DNA from: an uncultured bacterium | GTDB lineage: Bacteria > Bacteroidota > Bacteroidia > Chitinophagales > Chitinophagaceae | DNA length: 64,000 bases | Direction of reading: 5' to 3' | Assembly (NCBI GenBank): GCA_903826405.1 | Contig: CAIKEH010000042.1 | Span: 124,001 to 188,000, forward strand | Part shown: piece by piece, positions 55,960 through 64,000 of the stretch | Layout of the letters: every line of letters begins with the position of its first letter | Numbering within the stretch: position 1 is the first letter of the stretch | Position numbers and translations under genes: made by a program | Notes under the pieces: generated by a model | The model's database searches: none | What the model was told of the DNA's origin: nothing | Seen by the model: the letters and a program-made list of their open reading frames with translations, nothing else

Positions 55960-57510
55960 ATGGAAAACGAAAGGATGAGAAAACTCCTGTTCACCCTATT
56001 CATGGTGGTGCCTGTGATGTTCTTACAGGCTCAACGCATACATTATTCTGAAGTGGAGCCGGAAGATGGACGGCAGCTCAATTATGAGATCATCGGTCGT
56101 GTTGGAGGGACGATCAATGTCTACAAGAATTACAGGAACAAGAATGATATCTCCATTTACGATAACGAGATGAAGATCAAGAGCCGGATCAACCTGCAAT
56201 TCATGCCGGAAAAGGTTGGGGCTGTTGATTTCATAGCCTATCCTGACTTTTATTATATTATTTATCAATATCAGAAGAAAGGGGTTGCTTATTGCAGTGC
56301 AGTCAAGATGGATGGCAATGGGAAGATGCTTGGTGACCCCCTTGATCTGGATACCACACATATTCCTTCTTTCTCGGATAATCAGGTTTATTCGGTCATC
56401 AATAGTGATGACAAACAGCAGATCATGGTCCTGAAGATCAACCGGCGGGATGAGAAGAAATTCCTGATCACTACCATACTCTTCAACAAAGAGTTACAGG
56501 TACAGGGACGCAACCGGATGGCTTATCCTTCCAGTGACCGCGATGGGGGAGTGTTCAGCGATTTCATAATGGACAACGACGGCGATGTCGCCTTTGCCCG
56601 CTGTGCGCATTCTGCAGGGCGCGAATACATAAGCCGAGTCGATTTCATCCAGAAGCTGAGGGGTGAAGATTCCCTTCGGGTGGTCAACATCCCACTGGAC
56701 AATCTTATGTTGGATGAGGTCAGGATCAAAGCTGACAATGCGAATAAACATTTCGTTTTGAGCTCTTTTTACTACAAGCAGCGAAAAGGCAATATTGATG
56801 GTTTATACAATTGGATCTGGGACAAGAAGTCGAAGGCTCCTGCCGCATCTTCATCATTCGTCTTGGGGGATACGATGCGTTTGGATGCCCGATCCGACAA
56901 TGCACCTTTGAAATCCGCTTTCAATGACTATTTCATAAAAAATATCGTTCCTGCAAAAGACGGTGGTTTTGCTGTTCTCGCTGAAATGTACTATACGACG
57001 TCCCGGTCCAACAATTGGAATCGCTGGGATTATCTATATGGGTATAATGCCTACTCTCCTATGGATTATTGGTACTATTCACCATATAATTCCATGAATT
57101 ACATGCGTGGATGGGATCCTTATGGCAGGTATAACAACAATTATTCAGGTACCCGACACTATGCAGAGAATGTCATGATATTCTTCTTCGATCCGAACGG
57201 AAAACTCACCTGGAGCAATGTGCTTCGAAAAACGCAGTTCGATGATTACTCCGATATCTTCCTATCCTATCAGCTTTTCATAGGGAATGGAGCTGCCCAT
57301 CTTCTTTACAATCAGATGGAGCGCAGGGAGTTGATGTTGAACAGTTCTAGCATCAATCCGCAAGGAGAACTGAAGAAGGACCCAACACTTCGCAATCTGG
57401 ACAAAGGATATACCTTCATGCCCAAATTCGGAAAGCAGGTGGGCCCCAACATGGTGGTAATACCTTGCATGTACAAGAACTATATAAGTTTCGCCCTCCT
57501 AGAATTTTAA
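55960..57510 (+). CDS. Secreted protein of unknown function, likely beta-propeller
   Basis: 516 residues with a signal peptide (MRKLLFTLFMVVPVMFLQAQ, starting at M6) and about 490 residues of alternating beta-strands. No family signature is recognised. Short repeats such as FSDNQVYSVINSDDKQQIMVLKI and GGVFSDFIMDNDGDVAFARC suggest blades of a six- or seven-bladed propeller. An odd stretch of about 45 residues (about 345-390) is very rich in Tyr, Asn, Trp and Gly (RSNNWNRWDYLYGYNAY). No T9SS tail is seen, so it likely remains periplasmic or outer-membrane associated. It is followed by a membrane-protein gene ten bases later. Confidence 0.65.
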   Translation: MENERMRKLLFTLFMVVPVMFLQAQRIHYSEVEPEDGRQLNYEIIGRVGGTINVYKNYRNKNDISIYDNEMKIKSRINLQFMPEKVGAVDFIAYPDFYYIIYQYQKKGVAYCSAVKMDGNGKMLGDPLDLDTTHIPSFSDNQVYSVINSDDKQQIMVLKINRRDEKKFLITTILFNKELQVQGRNRMAYPSSDRDGGVFSDFIMDNDGDVAFARCAHSAGREYISRVDFIQKLRGEDSLRVVNIPLDNLMLDEVRIKADNANKHFVLSSFYYKQRKGNIDGLYNWIWDKKSKAPAASSSFVLGDTMRLDARSDNAPLKSAFNDYFIKNIVPAKDGGFAVLAEMYYTTSRSNNWNRWDYLYGYNAYSPMDYWYYSPYNSMNYMRGWDPYGRYNNNYSGTRHYAENVMIFFFDPNGKLTWSNVLRKTQFDDYSDIFLSYQLFIGNGAAHLLYNQMERRELMLNSSSINPQGELKKDPTLRNLDKGYTFMPKFGKQVGPNMVVIPCMYKNYISFALLEF

Positions 57511-57520
57511 AACCCGGCCG

Positions 57521-58510
57521 TTGACAGGCATATTCAAAACCAACAACCCTTTCGGAGTTATCCTGTTGTTCTTCTTCGGGATGATCCTAAGATATGCATC
57601 ATTTCTGGCGCCCCATATTCCTTTAGGTCGGGATACTGATGGAATCTTATTTCAGATCCTGTTGAGGTGGATGTCCGGTGCAGGCCACAAGGCACCTATA
57701 CTTTATCCATTCCTGACGTACATGTTGGTGTTCATTCAGGCGATTGGTTTCAATAATATTTTGGTCAATCAGAGGATGTTACCCCGGGCCAATTTTTTGG
57801 CGGCCATGAGTTATCTGATCATCACGGCCCTATTCCCGGAATGGTGGCAATTCTCCTCCGCTCTTGTGGTCAATACTTTGATGATCTGGGTCTGGGAGAG
57901 GATGTGCAGTCTGTATAATAATGAAAGGGGTAAGGCTGTCATGTTCAACATCGGTTTCGTTCTGGGGTTGGCTTCTTTCATCTACTTTCCTTCTTCAGCG
58001 TTCTCGATACTGCTTCTTTTCGCACTGATGATAATGCGGAGCTTCAGCATCGGTGATTGGCTTATTGCCCTCTTCGGCATGTCCATTCCCTATTATTTCC
58101 TATTTGCCTGGACATACCTGAACAATCATTTTGACTTGCATGTGCTCATTCCTCGGGTATCGCTGAGCCTGCCCAGTTTCCAGTATACCATTTGGGCCTG
58201 GGGGGGCATCTTATTGCTGGTTGTGCCTTTCCTCATCTCGGGGTTCCTCATCCAGGGGAATATACTCAGGATGTTCATTCAGGTCAGAAAAAGTTGGAGT
58301 TTGCTATTAATGTACATACTGGTAGCCTTGCTGATCCCTTTTATTAATTCTTCATCTACTTTCGAGTATTGGATCCTTTGTTCATTGCCCTTTGCAGCTT
58401 TTCATGCCTATCTGTTTTTCACTTCTGATCGGAACTTCCTCACAAACATTTTGTTCTGGTTAATGGTTGCATTTATAATGGCCCTGAACTACGCCGTTCT
58501 CCGCTCTTGA
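57521..58510 (+). CDS. Polytopic membrane protein of unknown function
   Basis: 329 residues with about nine hydrophobic segments and very few charged residues inside them. The start is TTG (57521), ten bases after the preceding stop, with MTGIFKTNNPFGVILLFFFG following. It resembles Bacteroidota membrane proteins of the DUF6427 kind in size and N-terminus (FKxNNPF then a helix), but I cannot confirm this. It probably shares a transcript with the secreted protein upstream; function unknown. Confidence 0.6.
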   Translation: MTGIFKTNNPFGVILLFFFGMILRYASFLAPHIPLGRDTDGILFQILLRWMSGAGHKAPILYPFLTYMLVFIQAIGFNNILVNQRMLPRANFLAAMSYLIITALFPEWWQFSSALVVNTLMIWVWERMCSLYNNERGKAVMFNIGFVLGLASFIYFPSSAFSILLLFALMIMRSFSIGDWLIALFGMSIPYYFLFAWTYLNNHFDLHVLIPRVSLSLPSFQYTIWAWGGILLLVVPFLISGFLIQGNILRMFIQVRKSWSLLLMYILVALLIPFINSSSTFEYWILCSLPFAAFHAYLFFTSDRNFLTNILFWLMVAFIMALNYAVLRS

Positions 58511-58519
58511 TCCGTCCTC

Positions 58520-58548
58520 TTCGGATTCCTGTAAAGGCATTATCTTTG
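58520..58548 (+). promoter_or_regulatory. Candidate purQ promoter
   Basis: TATCTTTG (58541-58548) matches the -7 consensus exactly. A weak TTCG (58520-58523) stands 17 bases upstream as -33. The mRNA would start near 58554, about 22 bases before the purQ ATG. Confidence 0.4.
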
Positions 58549-58576
58549 TGCTGGTTACTCCATAAATTTCCCTGAT

Positions 58577-59257
58577 ATGAAATTCGGTGTTGTTGTTTTT
58601 CCCGGCTCCAATTGTGACAGGGACATGATGCATTCGTTGCGGCATGATCTGGGTCAGGAGGTGATTGAACTATGGCATAAAGACAGGGATATATCGGCAT
58701 TCTCCACGGATGACTGCATTGTACTTCCTGGAGGATTCTCATTCGGGGACTATATGCGTTGCGGAGCTATCGCCCGTTTCAGCCCCATGATGCAAAGTGT
58801 GGTGGAATTTGCGAATCGGGGAGGAAAAGTGCTTGGTGTCTGCAACGGGTTCCAGATCCTATGCGAAGCGGGCCTCCTGCCGGGAGCATTACTCCGCAAT
58901 GCGAATATGCAGTTCGTCTGTAAGAATGTATACATCAAAGGTTCGGATGGTGTGGCGCTGAAGATCCCGATTGCACATGGGGAGGGCAGGTTCTATTCTG
59001 ATGATGCCACGCTGGATAAACTGGAAAGTAATGGGCAGGTGATCTATTATTATTGTGATGAAAAAGGAGAACGAAACTCCCTTTCGAATCCCAATGGTTC
59101 GATACGGGATATCGCCGGCATCTGTAATGCCGGTCGAAATGTTTTCGGGATGATGCCACACCCCGAAAGGGCTACCAGTGAAATATTGGCCAATATGGAT
59201 GGCAGGAAGGTATTCAAGGATCTGTTGTTCAACAGGGTATCCGAATTGATCGGCTGA
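58577..59257 (+). CDS. purQ: Phosphoribosylformylglycinamidine synthase subunit PurQ
   Basis: 226 residues, the class I glutamine amidotransferase of the three-part FGAM synthase in purine synthesis. It frees ammonia from glutamine for PurL. The catalytic Cys is in [13 protein letters not shown] (about residue 85), and His and Glu in [10 protein letters not shown] (about 198-201). [13 protein letters not shown] at the N-terminus and [21 protein letters not shown] fit the family exactly. Its partners purL and purS are not in the window. Its own promoter suggests it is independent of the membrane-protein pair before it. Confidence 0.94.
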   Translation: MKFGVVVFPGSNCDRDMMHSLRHDLGQEVIELWHKDRDISAFSTDDCIVLPGGFSFGDYMRCGAIARFSPMMQSVVEFANRGGKVLGVCNGFQILCEAGLLPGALLRNANMQFVCKNVYIKGSDGVALKIPIAHGEGRFYSDDATLDKLESNGQVIYYYCDEKGERNSLSNPNGSIRDIAGICNAGRNVFGMMPHPERATSEILANMDGRKVFKDLLFNRVSELIG

Positions 59258-59270
59258 ACCACGTTTTAGG

Positions 59271-59300
59271 TTTTCATTTGGTTTTTCTAGTGCAATTTTG
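59271..59300 (+). promoter_or_regulatory. Weak candidate promoter upstream of the DsbD-related genes
   Basis: TTTT (59271-59274), an 18-base spacer and CAATTTTG (59293-59300, one mismatch to TAnnTTTG) precede the ATG at 59321 by about 20 bases. Confidence 0.3.
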
Positions 59301-59320
59301 TAGGGTTCCAAACAAGATCG

Positions 59321-59785
59321 ATGATGAAGCATATATATCTGACATTCACGCTGTTGCTCACCGGGCTCATCCTGTATGCGCAAAGTGGCTCTGCAAAGCA
59401 GGTCAAGTGGGAGTATTCTTCCCGAAAGGTCGGTTCAAATACCTATGAAGTACACATGACCGCAACCGTTGCGGGAAAGTTCCACATATATGGGCAGAAT
59501 GTTGGGGTCGAAGGACCCGTGCCGACGAACTTCCAATTCACGGCCAATCCTTTGCTTACGATAGATGGCAAGCCCCGGGAGTCGGGCAGCCTGATCAAAA
59601 AATTCGAGTCTGCCTGGTCGGGTACCGTAAATTATTATGAACAGAAAGTGGATTTCGTGCAATTGGTTAAACTCAAGGCCAATGCTAAAACCAATGTGAG
59701 CGGGAGGGTAGCGTTCATGGTTTGCAACGACTCCATGTGTCTGCCCCCCTCAGAAGTTGAATTCAAAATACCCGTGGGCGGATAA
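59321..59785 (+). CDS. Stand-alone DsbD N-terminal-domain-like secreted protein
   Basis: 154 residues: a signal peptide (MMKHIYLTFTLLLTGLILYAQ) and a single immunoglobulin-like DsbD-alpha domain. VKWEYSSRKVGSNTYEVHMTATVAGKFHIYGQN and VAFMVCNDSMCLPPSEVEF recall the fold; CNDSMC places a Cys pair at the position used for thiol transfer (Cys near residues 138 and 143). In DsbD this domain accepts electrons from the membrane domain and hands them to periplasmic partners. It lies nine bases before the full-length dsbD gene, whose own copy of this domain lacks the cysteines. It could be the true redox partner of that protein. Confidence 0.75.
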   Translation: MMKHIYLTFTLLLTGLILYAQSGSAKQVKWEYSSRKVGSNTYEVHMTATVAGKFHIYGQNVGVEGPVPTNFQFTANPLLTIDGKPRESGSLIKKFESAWSGTVNYYEQKVDFVQLVKLKANAKTNVSGRVAFMVCNDSMCLPPSEVEFKIPVGG

Positions 59786-59794
59786 AAATGTTGT

Positions 59795-61795
59795 ATGAAC
59801 AGGTCTGACATGAAAAGCGGGTTCCCTGTTAGGGGTGCCCGTTCGTATTTAAAGCGTATCCCCATACTTTTCATGGTGATGTTCGTGTGTCTGCTTGTCG
59901 CGAATGCTTCCGTTTCAGCTCAGGACAGTTCTAGATTCAGATGGGAGGTTAGAAGCGAGAAGAAAAGTTCGGATACTTATGTGCTGCACTTTCATACTGA
60001 GGGCTCGGCTGGCTGGCAGATCTATGCACCTGCATCCGACTTCGGTGATGGGGTCAAGGCGGTGGTGGTCCATTTCACGGATTCCAATCTGATGCTTGAA
60101 CGTTCTATCGAGGCGAATGGAGAGGCTAAAAAGATACACAGTTCGATTTTCGATCATCGGGAGTTCACGGTATTTGAAAAAAGCATCGACCTCACTGCGG
60201 AGATCCGTTTTACTGGAAAGGTGCCCGGGCACTTGCTGGGAACGCTTCAATACACCTATGGAAAAGGGAATGAATTCTATCCATTGGAATCATTTTCTTT
60301 CAGCGTGGATCTGGATGGTGGTGCCTCGATGAATCAGCGCATCCTAATTCCTACCATAGATCTGAACAAGCCGATCCAGGAATGCGGTAGTTCGGGCACG
60401 GTGAAGAGCAAGGGTTTGCTTGCCATTTTCCTATTGGGATTTCTAGGAGGACTGCTAGCCTTATTGACGCCTTGCGTTTTCCCCATGATCCCGCTTACCG
60501 TTTCATTCTTCACCAAGCGTCCCGGGGGTGAACAGAAAGGCGGCGGGCAGGCCGTACTCTATGGCCTTTTCATCTTCCTTATTTATATTGCTTTCAGCAT
60601 TCCCTTCCATGTTTTGGGCAGAGTTAGTCCCACGATATACAATGATATATCCACCAATGTCTGGTTGAACATATTCTTCTTCATGATCTTTGTGGTTTTT
60701 GCCATATCCTTTTTCGGTTATTTTGAGATCACCTTGCCGAGCGGATTGGCGAACAGGGCAAGTGCACAGAATGGAACAAGTCTGTTGGGTGTTTTTTTCA
60801 TGGCGCTTACCTTGGCGATCGTTTCTTTTTCCTGCACGGGCCCCATTTTAGGAACACTCTTGGTAGGAACTGCTTCCGGGGGTGCATGGCCGCTGTCAGC
60901 GGGATTAGCTGGCTTCGGAATTGCCCTTGGCTTGCCTTTCGCGTTATTCGCGATGTTCCCGAATTGGCTTCAGTCCTTGCCCAAAAGTGGGGGATGGTTG
61001 CATACGGTAAAGGTCGTCCTTGGCTTTGTAGAGTTGGCGTTGGCTTTGAAATTCTTCTCGAATGCTGACCTCGTCGCACATTGGGGTATCCTGAAAAGAG
61101 AACTTTTCTTTGCCCTATGGGTCATCATATCTTTGGCATTGTTCGCTTTCCTCATGGGTTGGTTCCATTTCGGACAGGCTGAAAAGGAACTAAAGGCAAG
61201 TCCGTTCAGAAAATGGTTTGCCATGTTTGTTTTATTGTTCGCGATCTTTTTGATACCGGGAGTCACCAATACGCGATATGCGAATATCGGATGGGTGAGT
61301 GGCTTTCCCCCTCCCGCCTGTTATAGTTTGTATCGGGCACCGGTGAATTGTAAGGCGCCTTTAAATGATTATGAATTGGCTTTGGAAGTGGCGCGTCGGG
61401 AACATCGACCCATCATGATCGATTTTACCGGTTGGGCTTGTGTGAATTGCAGGAAGATGGAGGAGAACATATGGACCCGCAAGGAGATCAGTGAACTCAT
61501 GAATAAATATGTCCTCGTTTCACTATACGTGGATGATAAGATGCAATTGCCGGCTTCGGCTCAATTCATCTACACAGCCAAAGATGGGAGTCGGCGACGA
61601 GTCAGTACGGTAGGAGAAAAGTGGAGTAATTTTCAAACGGAAAATTTCAATGCCAGCTCCCAGCCGTGGTATGTTTTACTTTCACCTGATGAGCATCTGC
61701 TCAACTCTCCTATAGGCTACACTCCCGATGCAGGCCAATATGCTGCCTGGCTTCGTTGTGGTCTGGAAGCCTTTGAACGTACTGCAGTGAAATGA
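59795..61795 (+). CDS. dsbD: Thiol:disulfide interchange protein DsbD with degenerate N-terminal domain
   Basis: 666 residues in three parts. After a signal peptide comes a DsbD-alpha-like domain (about 45-180), in which the cysteine region reads LQYTYGKGNEFYPLES and both catalytic cysteines are missing. The eight-helix membrane domain has the key cysteines in LTPCVFPMIPLT (about 226) and FSCTGPILGT (about 346). The C-terminal thioredoxin-like domain has CxxC in WACVNCRKM (about 547-552). DsbD carries reducing power from cytoplasmic thioredoxin to the periplasm. The missing first cysteines suggest the separate upstream protein takes that role. The stop is joined to a terminator used by the convergent sigma-factor gene. 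Confidence 0.88.
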   Translation: MNRSDMKSGFPVRGARSYLKRIPILFMVMFVCLLVANASVSAQDSSRFRWEVRSEKKSSDTYVLHFHTEGSAGWQIYAPASDFGDGVKAVVVHFTDSNLMLERSIEANGEAKKIHSSIFDHREFTVFEKSIDLTAEIRFTGKVPGHLLGTLQYTYGKGNEFYPLESFSFSVDLDGGASMNQRILIPTIDLNKPIQECGSSGTVKSKGLLAIFLLGFLGGLLALLTPCVFPMIPLTVSFFTKRPGGEQKGGGQAVLYGLFIFLIYIAFSIPFHVLGRVSPTIYNDISTNVWLNIFFFMIFVVFAISFFGYFEITLPSGLANRASAQNGTSLLGVFFMALTLAIVSFSCTGPILGTLLVGTASGGAWPLSAGLAGFGIALGLPFALFAMFPNWLQSLPKSGGWLHTVKVVLGFVELALALKFFSNADLVAHWGILKRELFFALWVIISLALFAFLMGWFHFGQAEKELKASPFRKWFAMFVLLFAIFLIPGVTNTRYANIGWVSGFPPPACYSLYRAPVNCKAPLNDYELALEVARREHRPIMIDFTGWACVNCRKMEENIWTRKEISELMNKYVLVSLYVDDKMQLPASAQFIYTAKDGSRRRVSTVGEKWSNFQTENFNASSQPWYVLLSPDEHLLNSPIGYTPDAGQYAAWLRCGLEAFERTAVK

Positions 61796-61820
61796 AAAAG
61801 GTCCCGCGTGGGCGGGACCT
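61795..61820 (-). terminator. Terminator of the ECF sigma gene
   Basis: On the minus strand AGGTCCCGC and GCGGGACCT (61799-61807 and 61812-61820) form a perfect 9-bp stem with a 4-base loop, followed by TTTTT (61795-61799). It touches the dsbD stop codon and stands 25 bases behind the sigma-factor stop. The stem could also slow plus-strand transcription, but no T-tract is there. Confidence 0.8.
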
Positions 61821-61845
61821 GTTCAGAGGTAAGCAGGGGGTATTT

Positions 61846-62427
61846 TCAGAGTGCAATTTGTTTTTCTGTCATCATCTTCCTGAGGTTGATCAATCCGTAA
61901 CGCATGCGGCCCAGTGCGGTGTTGATGCTGCAATTGGTCATGGAGGCGATCTCTTTGAAGCTCATCTCCGCATAGTGGCGGAGAACGATCACTTCACGCT
62001 GGTCTGCAGGGAGAAGGTCCAGCATCTGACGTACACGATCGTGGCTTTGCTTCTGCATCATCTTGCGGTCAACACCATCTTCAGTGATGTTGAGCACTTC
62101 GAAAATGTCATGGTCTTCGCTATTGCGTACAGTGGGGGTCCTTTTCACTTTGCGGAAATGATCCACGCAGAGGTTATGTGCAATCCGCATGGCCCAAGGA
62201 AGGAATTTTCCTTCTTCAGTATAGCGACCTCCACGTACGGTGTCGATCACCCGGATGAATACATCCTGGAAGATGTCTTCCGCCAGGTACTTGTCTTTGA
62301 CGAGTAGATAGATGGAAGTGTAGATCTTGTCTTTGTGGCGATGAATGAGGGTTTCCAGTGCTTCTGCATCACCGTCAGTGAATAAGTGGACGAGTTGCTG
62401 GTCGGAGAGATGGGTTAGGGATTTCAT
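61846..62427 (-). CDS. RNA polymerase ECF sigma factor
   Basis: 193 residues of sigma-70 type. Region 2 is seen in FTDGDAEALETLIHRHKDKIYTS and YLAEDIFQDVFIRVI (core binding and -10 recognition), LPWAMRIAHNLCVDHFR continues it, and region 4 with its helix-turn-helix is LDLLPADQREVIVLRHYAEMSFKEIASMTNCSINTALGRMRYG. There is no anti-sigma gene beside it. It may respond to envelope conditions, but nothing in the neighbourhood shows which. It is divergent from uvrA; the intergenic region contains a perfect palindrome, so both genes might be governed from there. Confidence 0.93.
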   Translation of the reverse strand: MKSLTHLSDQQLVHLFTDGDAEALETLIHRHKDKIYTSIYLLVKDKYLAEDIFQDVFIRVIDTVRGGRYTEEGKFLPWAMRIAHNLCVDHFRKVKRTPTVRNSEDHDIFEVLNITEDGVDRKMMQKQSHDRVRQMLDLLPADQREVIVLRHYAEMSFKEIASMTNCSINTALGRMRYGLINLRKMMTEKQIAL

Positions 62428-62644
62428 AACTTCTACGGTTTTAAAATGGTTTGGATTTTGGGATTTTTCGCTACCCGGTAAAGCAGAAGTCCATTCAGGA
62501 AAAACGAAGAAAGGCTTTCTATCTTTACTTGGATATTGAAAATCGAAGGTATCCCTTTTCCCATCACAGCAATTTTTTTAACGAACAATTTTCAACAATT
62601 CAGTATTTGTTCTCGAAGTGGATTTCCATTCCATAGTAAAAATC

Positions 62645-62662
62645 TCACGTGTTAACACGTGA
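62645..62662. promoter_or_regulatory. Perfect 18-base palindrome between the sigma gene and uvrA
   Basis: TCACGTGTTAACACGTGA is its own reverse complement over all 18 positions and contains CACGTG twice. It lies 32 bases upstream of the uvrA -7 box and about 220 bases before the sigma-factor start. It has no T-tract and suits a dimeric regulator, possibly a damage-response repressor for uvrA. No regulator can be named. Confidence 0.75.
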
Positions 62663-62693
62663 TGTATTTCAGTCGTGATTGCCGATTAAAAAC

Positions 62694-62701
62694 TATTTTT
62701 G
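62694..62701 (+). promoter_or_regulatory. -7 box of uvrA
   Basis: TATTTTTG matches TAnnTTTG exactly and ends eight bases before the uvrA ATG. A weak TTTC (62667-62670) is 23 bases upstream. Transcription would begin within a few bases of the start codon. Confidence 0.45.
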
Positions 62702-62709
62702 TCACATAC

Positions 62710-64000
62710 ATGGCAAAGGCAAAAAAAACGAAAGTAGAATTACCCGTAACGTCTGCGGAAAAATACGATGATCGCATTCTGATCAAAGGTGCACGCGTGC
62801 ACAATCTGAAAAATGTCACGGTGGGCATACCCAGGAACCAATTTGTAGTAGTGACCGGTGTATCCGGTTCTGGAAAATCGTCCCTCACCATAGACACCTT
62901 GTTTGCAGAAGGTCAGCGCAGGTATGCGGAGAGCCTGAGTGCTTATGCTCGTCAGTTCCTTATGCGTATGAACAAGCCTGATGTGGATCATATCCAGGGG
63001 TTGAGTCCCGCCATTGCCATAGAGCAGAAGGTGATCACCCGAACTCCTCGTTCCACCGTGGGCAGCATGACCGAGATTTATGATTATCTGCGTTTGTTTT
63101 TTGCCCGTATCGGCAGGACCCTATCACCGGTTTCTGGAAGGGAAGTGCGTAAAGATGACGTACAGGATGTGGTAAATACGGTATGTGGTTTTCCACATCA
63201 AACCCGCGTATATATACTAACCTCGTTCCCGCAACAGGGAAAACGGGATCCGCGTGAAGAGTTGGCCATTTTACTCCAAAAAGGCTTTTCCCGGGTCTAT
63301 GACCACCATGCCAAGGGTCTTTTTCGGATCGAGGAACTCCAGGACCTGAAGAATTGGAAGCCTGGAAAAGGCACTTTTGTGCTTGTGGACAGGCTGGTGG
63401 TCAAGGATTTTGACGAGGACGACAGACATCGTATATCCGACTCCGTTAGTACAGCCTTTTATGAAGGTGAGGGGGAGATCGACATCGTGATAGATGAGGA
63501 AAAGATGCTTCATTTCTCGAATCGTTTCGAGTTGGACGGAATCAAGTTCGAGGAGCCTGTTCCCAATCTTTTCTCTTTCAATAATCCTTTTGGTGCTTGT
63601 CCCACATGTGAGGGATTCTCGCAGGTGCTGGGGATAGATCCAGATCTGGTCATTCCGGATCGCAGGCTTTCTGTTTATGAGGGTGCTGTGGCGCCATGGA
63701 AGGGAGAAAAGTTGGGAAAATGGAAAGACCGCTTCGTTCGGGATGCCCAGAAAAGTGGGTTCCCTGTTCATAGGCCCATCGCTGATTTGTCAAAAGATCA
63801 TCTCAACCTGCTTTGGGAAGGGGACAAATTAATTTATGGGATAAATGATTTTTTCAAGGAAGTGGAATCCAATTTGTACAAGGTGCAGTACCGTGTATTG
63901 CTATCCCGTTATCGCGGACGCACGATTTGTCCGGACTGTAAAGGTTACAGGTTGCGACCAGAGGCGTTATACATAAAAGTAGGTGGTTTGCACATCGGTG
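62710..64000 (+). CDS. uvrA: Excinuclease ABC subunit UvrA, 5' part (3' end outside window)
   Basis: The frame is open from ATG 62710 to the end of the window, 430 codons. UvrA recognises distorted DNA and loads UvrB in nucleotide excision repair. The first ATP site is clear: Walker A TGVSGSGKSS (about 49-58), then LFAEGQRRYAESLSAYARQFL and QGLSPAIAIEQKVITRTPRSTVGSMTEIYDYLR. The insertion-zinc region FNNPFGACPTCEGF and, near the window end, CPDCKGYRL also fit. The start is confirmed by the usual N-terminus (ILIKGARVHNLKNV). Confidence 0.96.
   Translation, partial: MAKAKKTKVELPVTSAEKYDDRILIKGARVHNLKNVTVGIPRNQFVVVTGVSGSGKSSLTIDTLFAEGQRRYAESLSAYARQFLMRMNKPDVDHIQGLSPAIAIEQKVITRTPRSTVGSMTEIYDYLRLFFARIGRTLSPVSGREVRKDDVQDVVNTVCGFPHQTRVYILTSFPQQGKRDPREELAILLQKGFSRVYDHHAKGLFRIEELQDLKNWKPGKGTFVLVDRLVVKDFDEDDRHRISDSVSTAFYEGEGEIDIVIDEEKMLHFSNRFELDGIKFEEPVPNLFSFNNPFGACPTCEGFSQVLGIDPDLVIPDRRLSVYEGAVAPWKGEKLGKWKDRFVRDAQKSGFPVHRPIADLSKDHLNLLWEGDKLIYGINDFFKEVESNLYKVQYRVLLSRYRGRTICPDCKGYRLRPEALYIKVGGLHIG

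Overview
The window is chromosomal DNA of a member of the Bacteroidota, probably from the Chitinophagales/Saprospirales side of the phylum. The evidence is the gene content: a complete Bacteroidota-type division and cell-wall (dcw) cluster, a protein with a type IX secretion sorting tail, a short AtpC encoded with AtpD, an AsmA-like giant and a MetG with a C-terminal tRNA-binding domain. Several genes are also preceded by the phylum's characteristic promoter (about TTTG, 17-23 bases, TAnnTTTG). I see no tRNA, rRNA, CRISPR array, insertion sequence or prophage. The genus cannot be named from what is visible.

Layout. 1-3.2 kb: end of glpD, glpF, an APC-type permease and a secreted VOC protein. 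3.4-7.5 kb: a DUF202 protein, atpDC with a strong terminator, an MFS transporter and a YqgE/AlgH protein. 7.7-10.3 kb: an orphan sensor kinase and, convergent to it, queA. 10.6-27.2 kb: mraZ-rsmH-ftsL-pbp-murE-mraY-murD-ftsW-murG-murC-ftsQ-ftsA-ftsZ, all on the plus strand with short gaps or overlaps, closed by a terminator. 27.4-31.3 kb: a TIGR01777 epimerase, then a minus-strand ABC ATPase/permease operon ending in a secreted protein and a metzincin-like protein with no export signal. 31.5-46.7 kb: a lone receiver domain, a 1144-residue T9SS cargo, a GNAT enzyme, a FadN-like beta-oxidation enzyme, glycerate kinase, an MscS-type channel and an AsmA-like giant. 46.8-55.8 kb: metG, two tandem LD-carboxypeptidases, a decayed membrane-protein/XRE-regulator pair, two tandem alpha/beta hydrolases and kup. 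56.0-64 kb: a secreted protein plus membrane partner, purQ, a split DsbD system, an ECF sigma factor and the start of uvrA.

How the genes fit together. The dcw operon supplies peptidoglycan precursor synthesis (MurE, MurD, MurC, MraY, MurG), septal synthesis (FtsW with a PASTA-containing PBP) and the division ring (FtsL, FtsQ, FtsA, FtsZ). MraZ at its head probably autoregulates it: GTGG/GTGA-A-rich repeats overlap the likely promoter. The two LD-carboxypeptidases probably recycle or trim peptidoglycan peptides. AsmA-like, MscS, KUP, DsbD and T9SS proteins serve the envelope.

The most unusual points are: a two-gene membrane-protein/XRE module in which each reading frame is cut by one in-frame TAA; a DsbD whose own N-terminal domain has lost its cysteines while a separate upstream gene keeps a cysteine pair; a perfect 18-base palindrome between the ECF sigma gene and uvrA; a 13-bp hairpin directly behind the ftsZ terminator; and several genes whose -7 box lies only 7-8 bases before the start codon, suggesting leaderless mRNAs. 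No wholly new multi-gene system is evident. The ABC operon with the cytoplasmic metzincin-like protein is the best candidate for an undescribed function.
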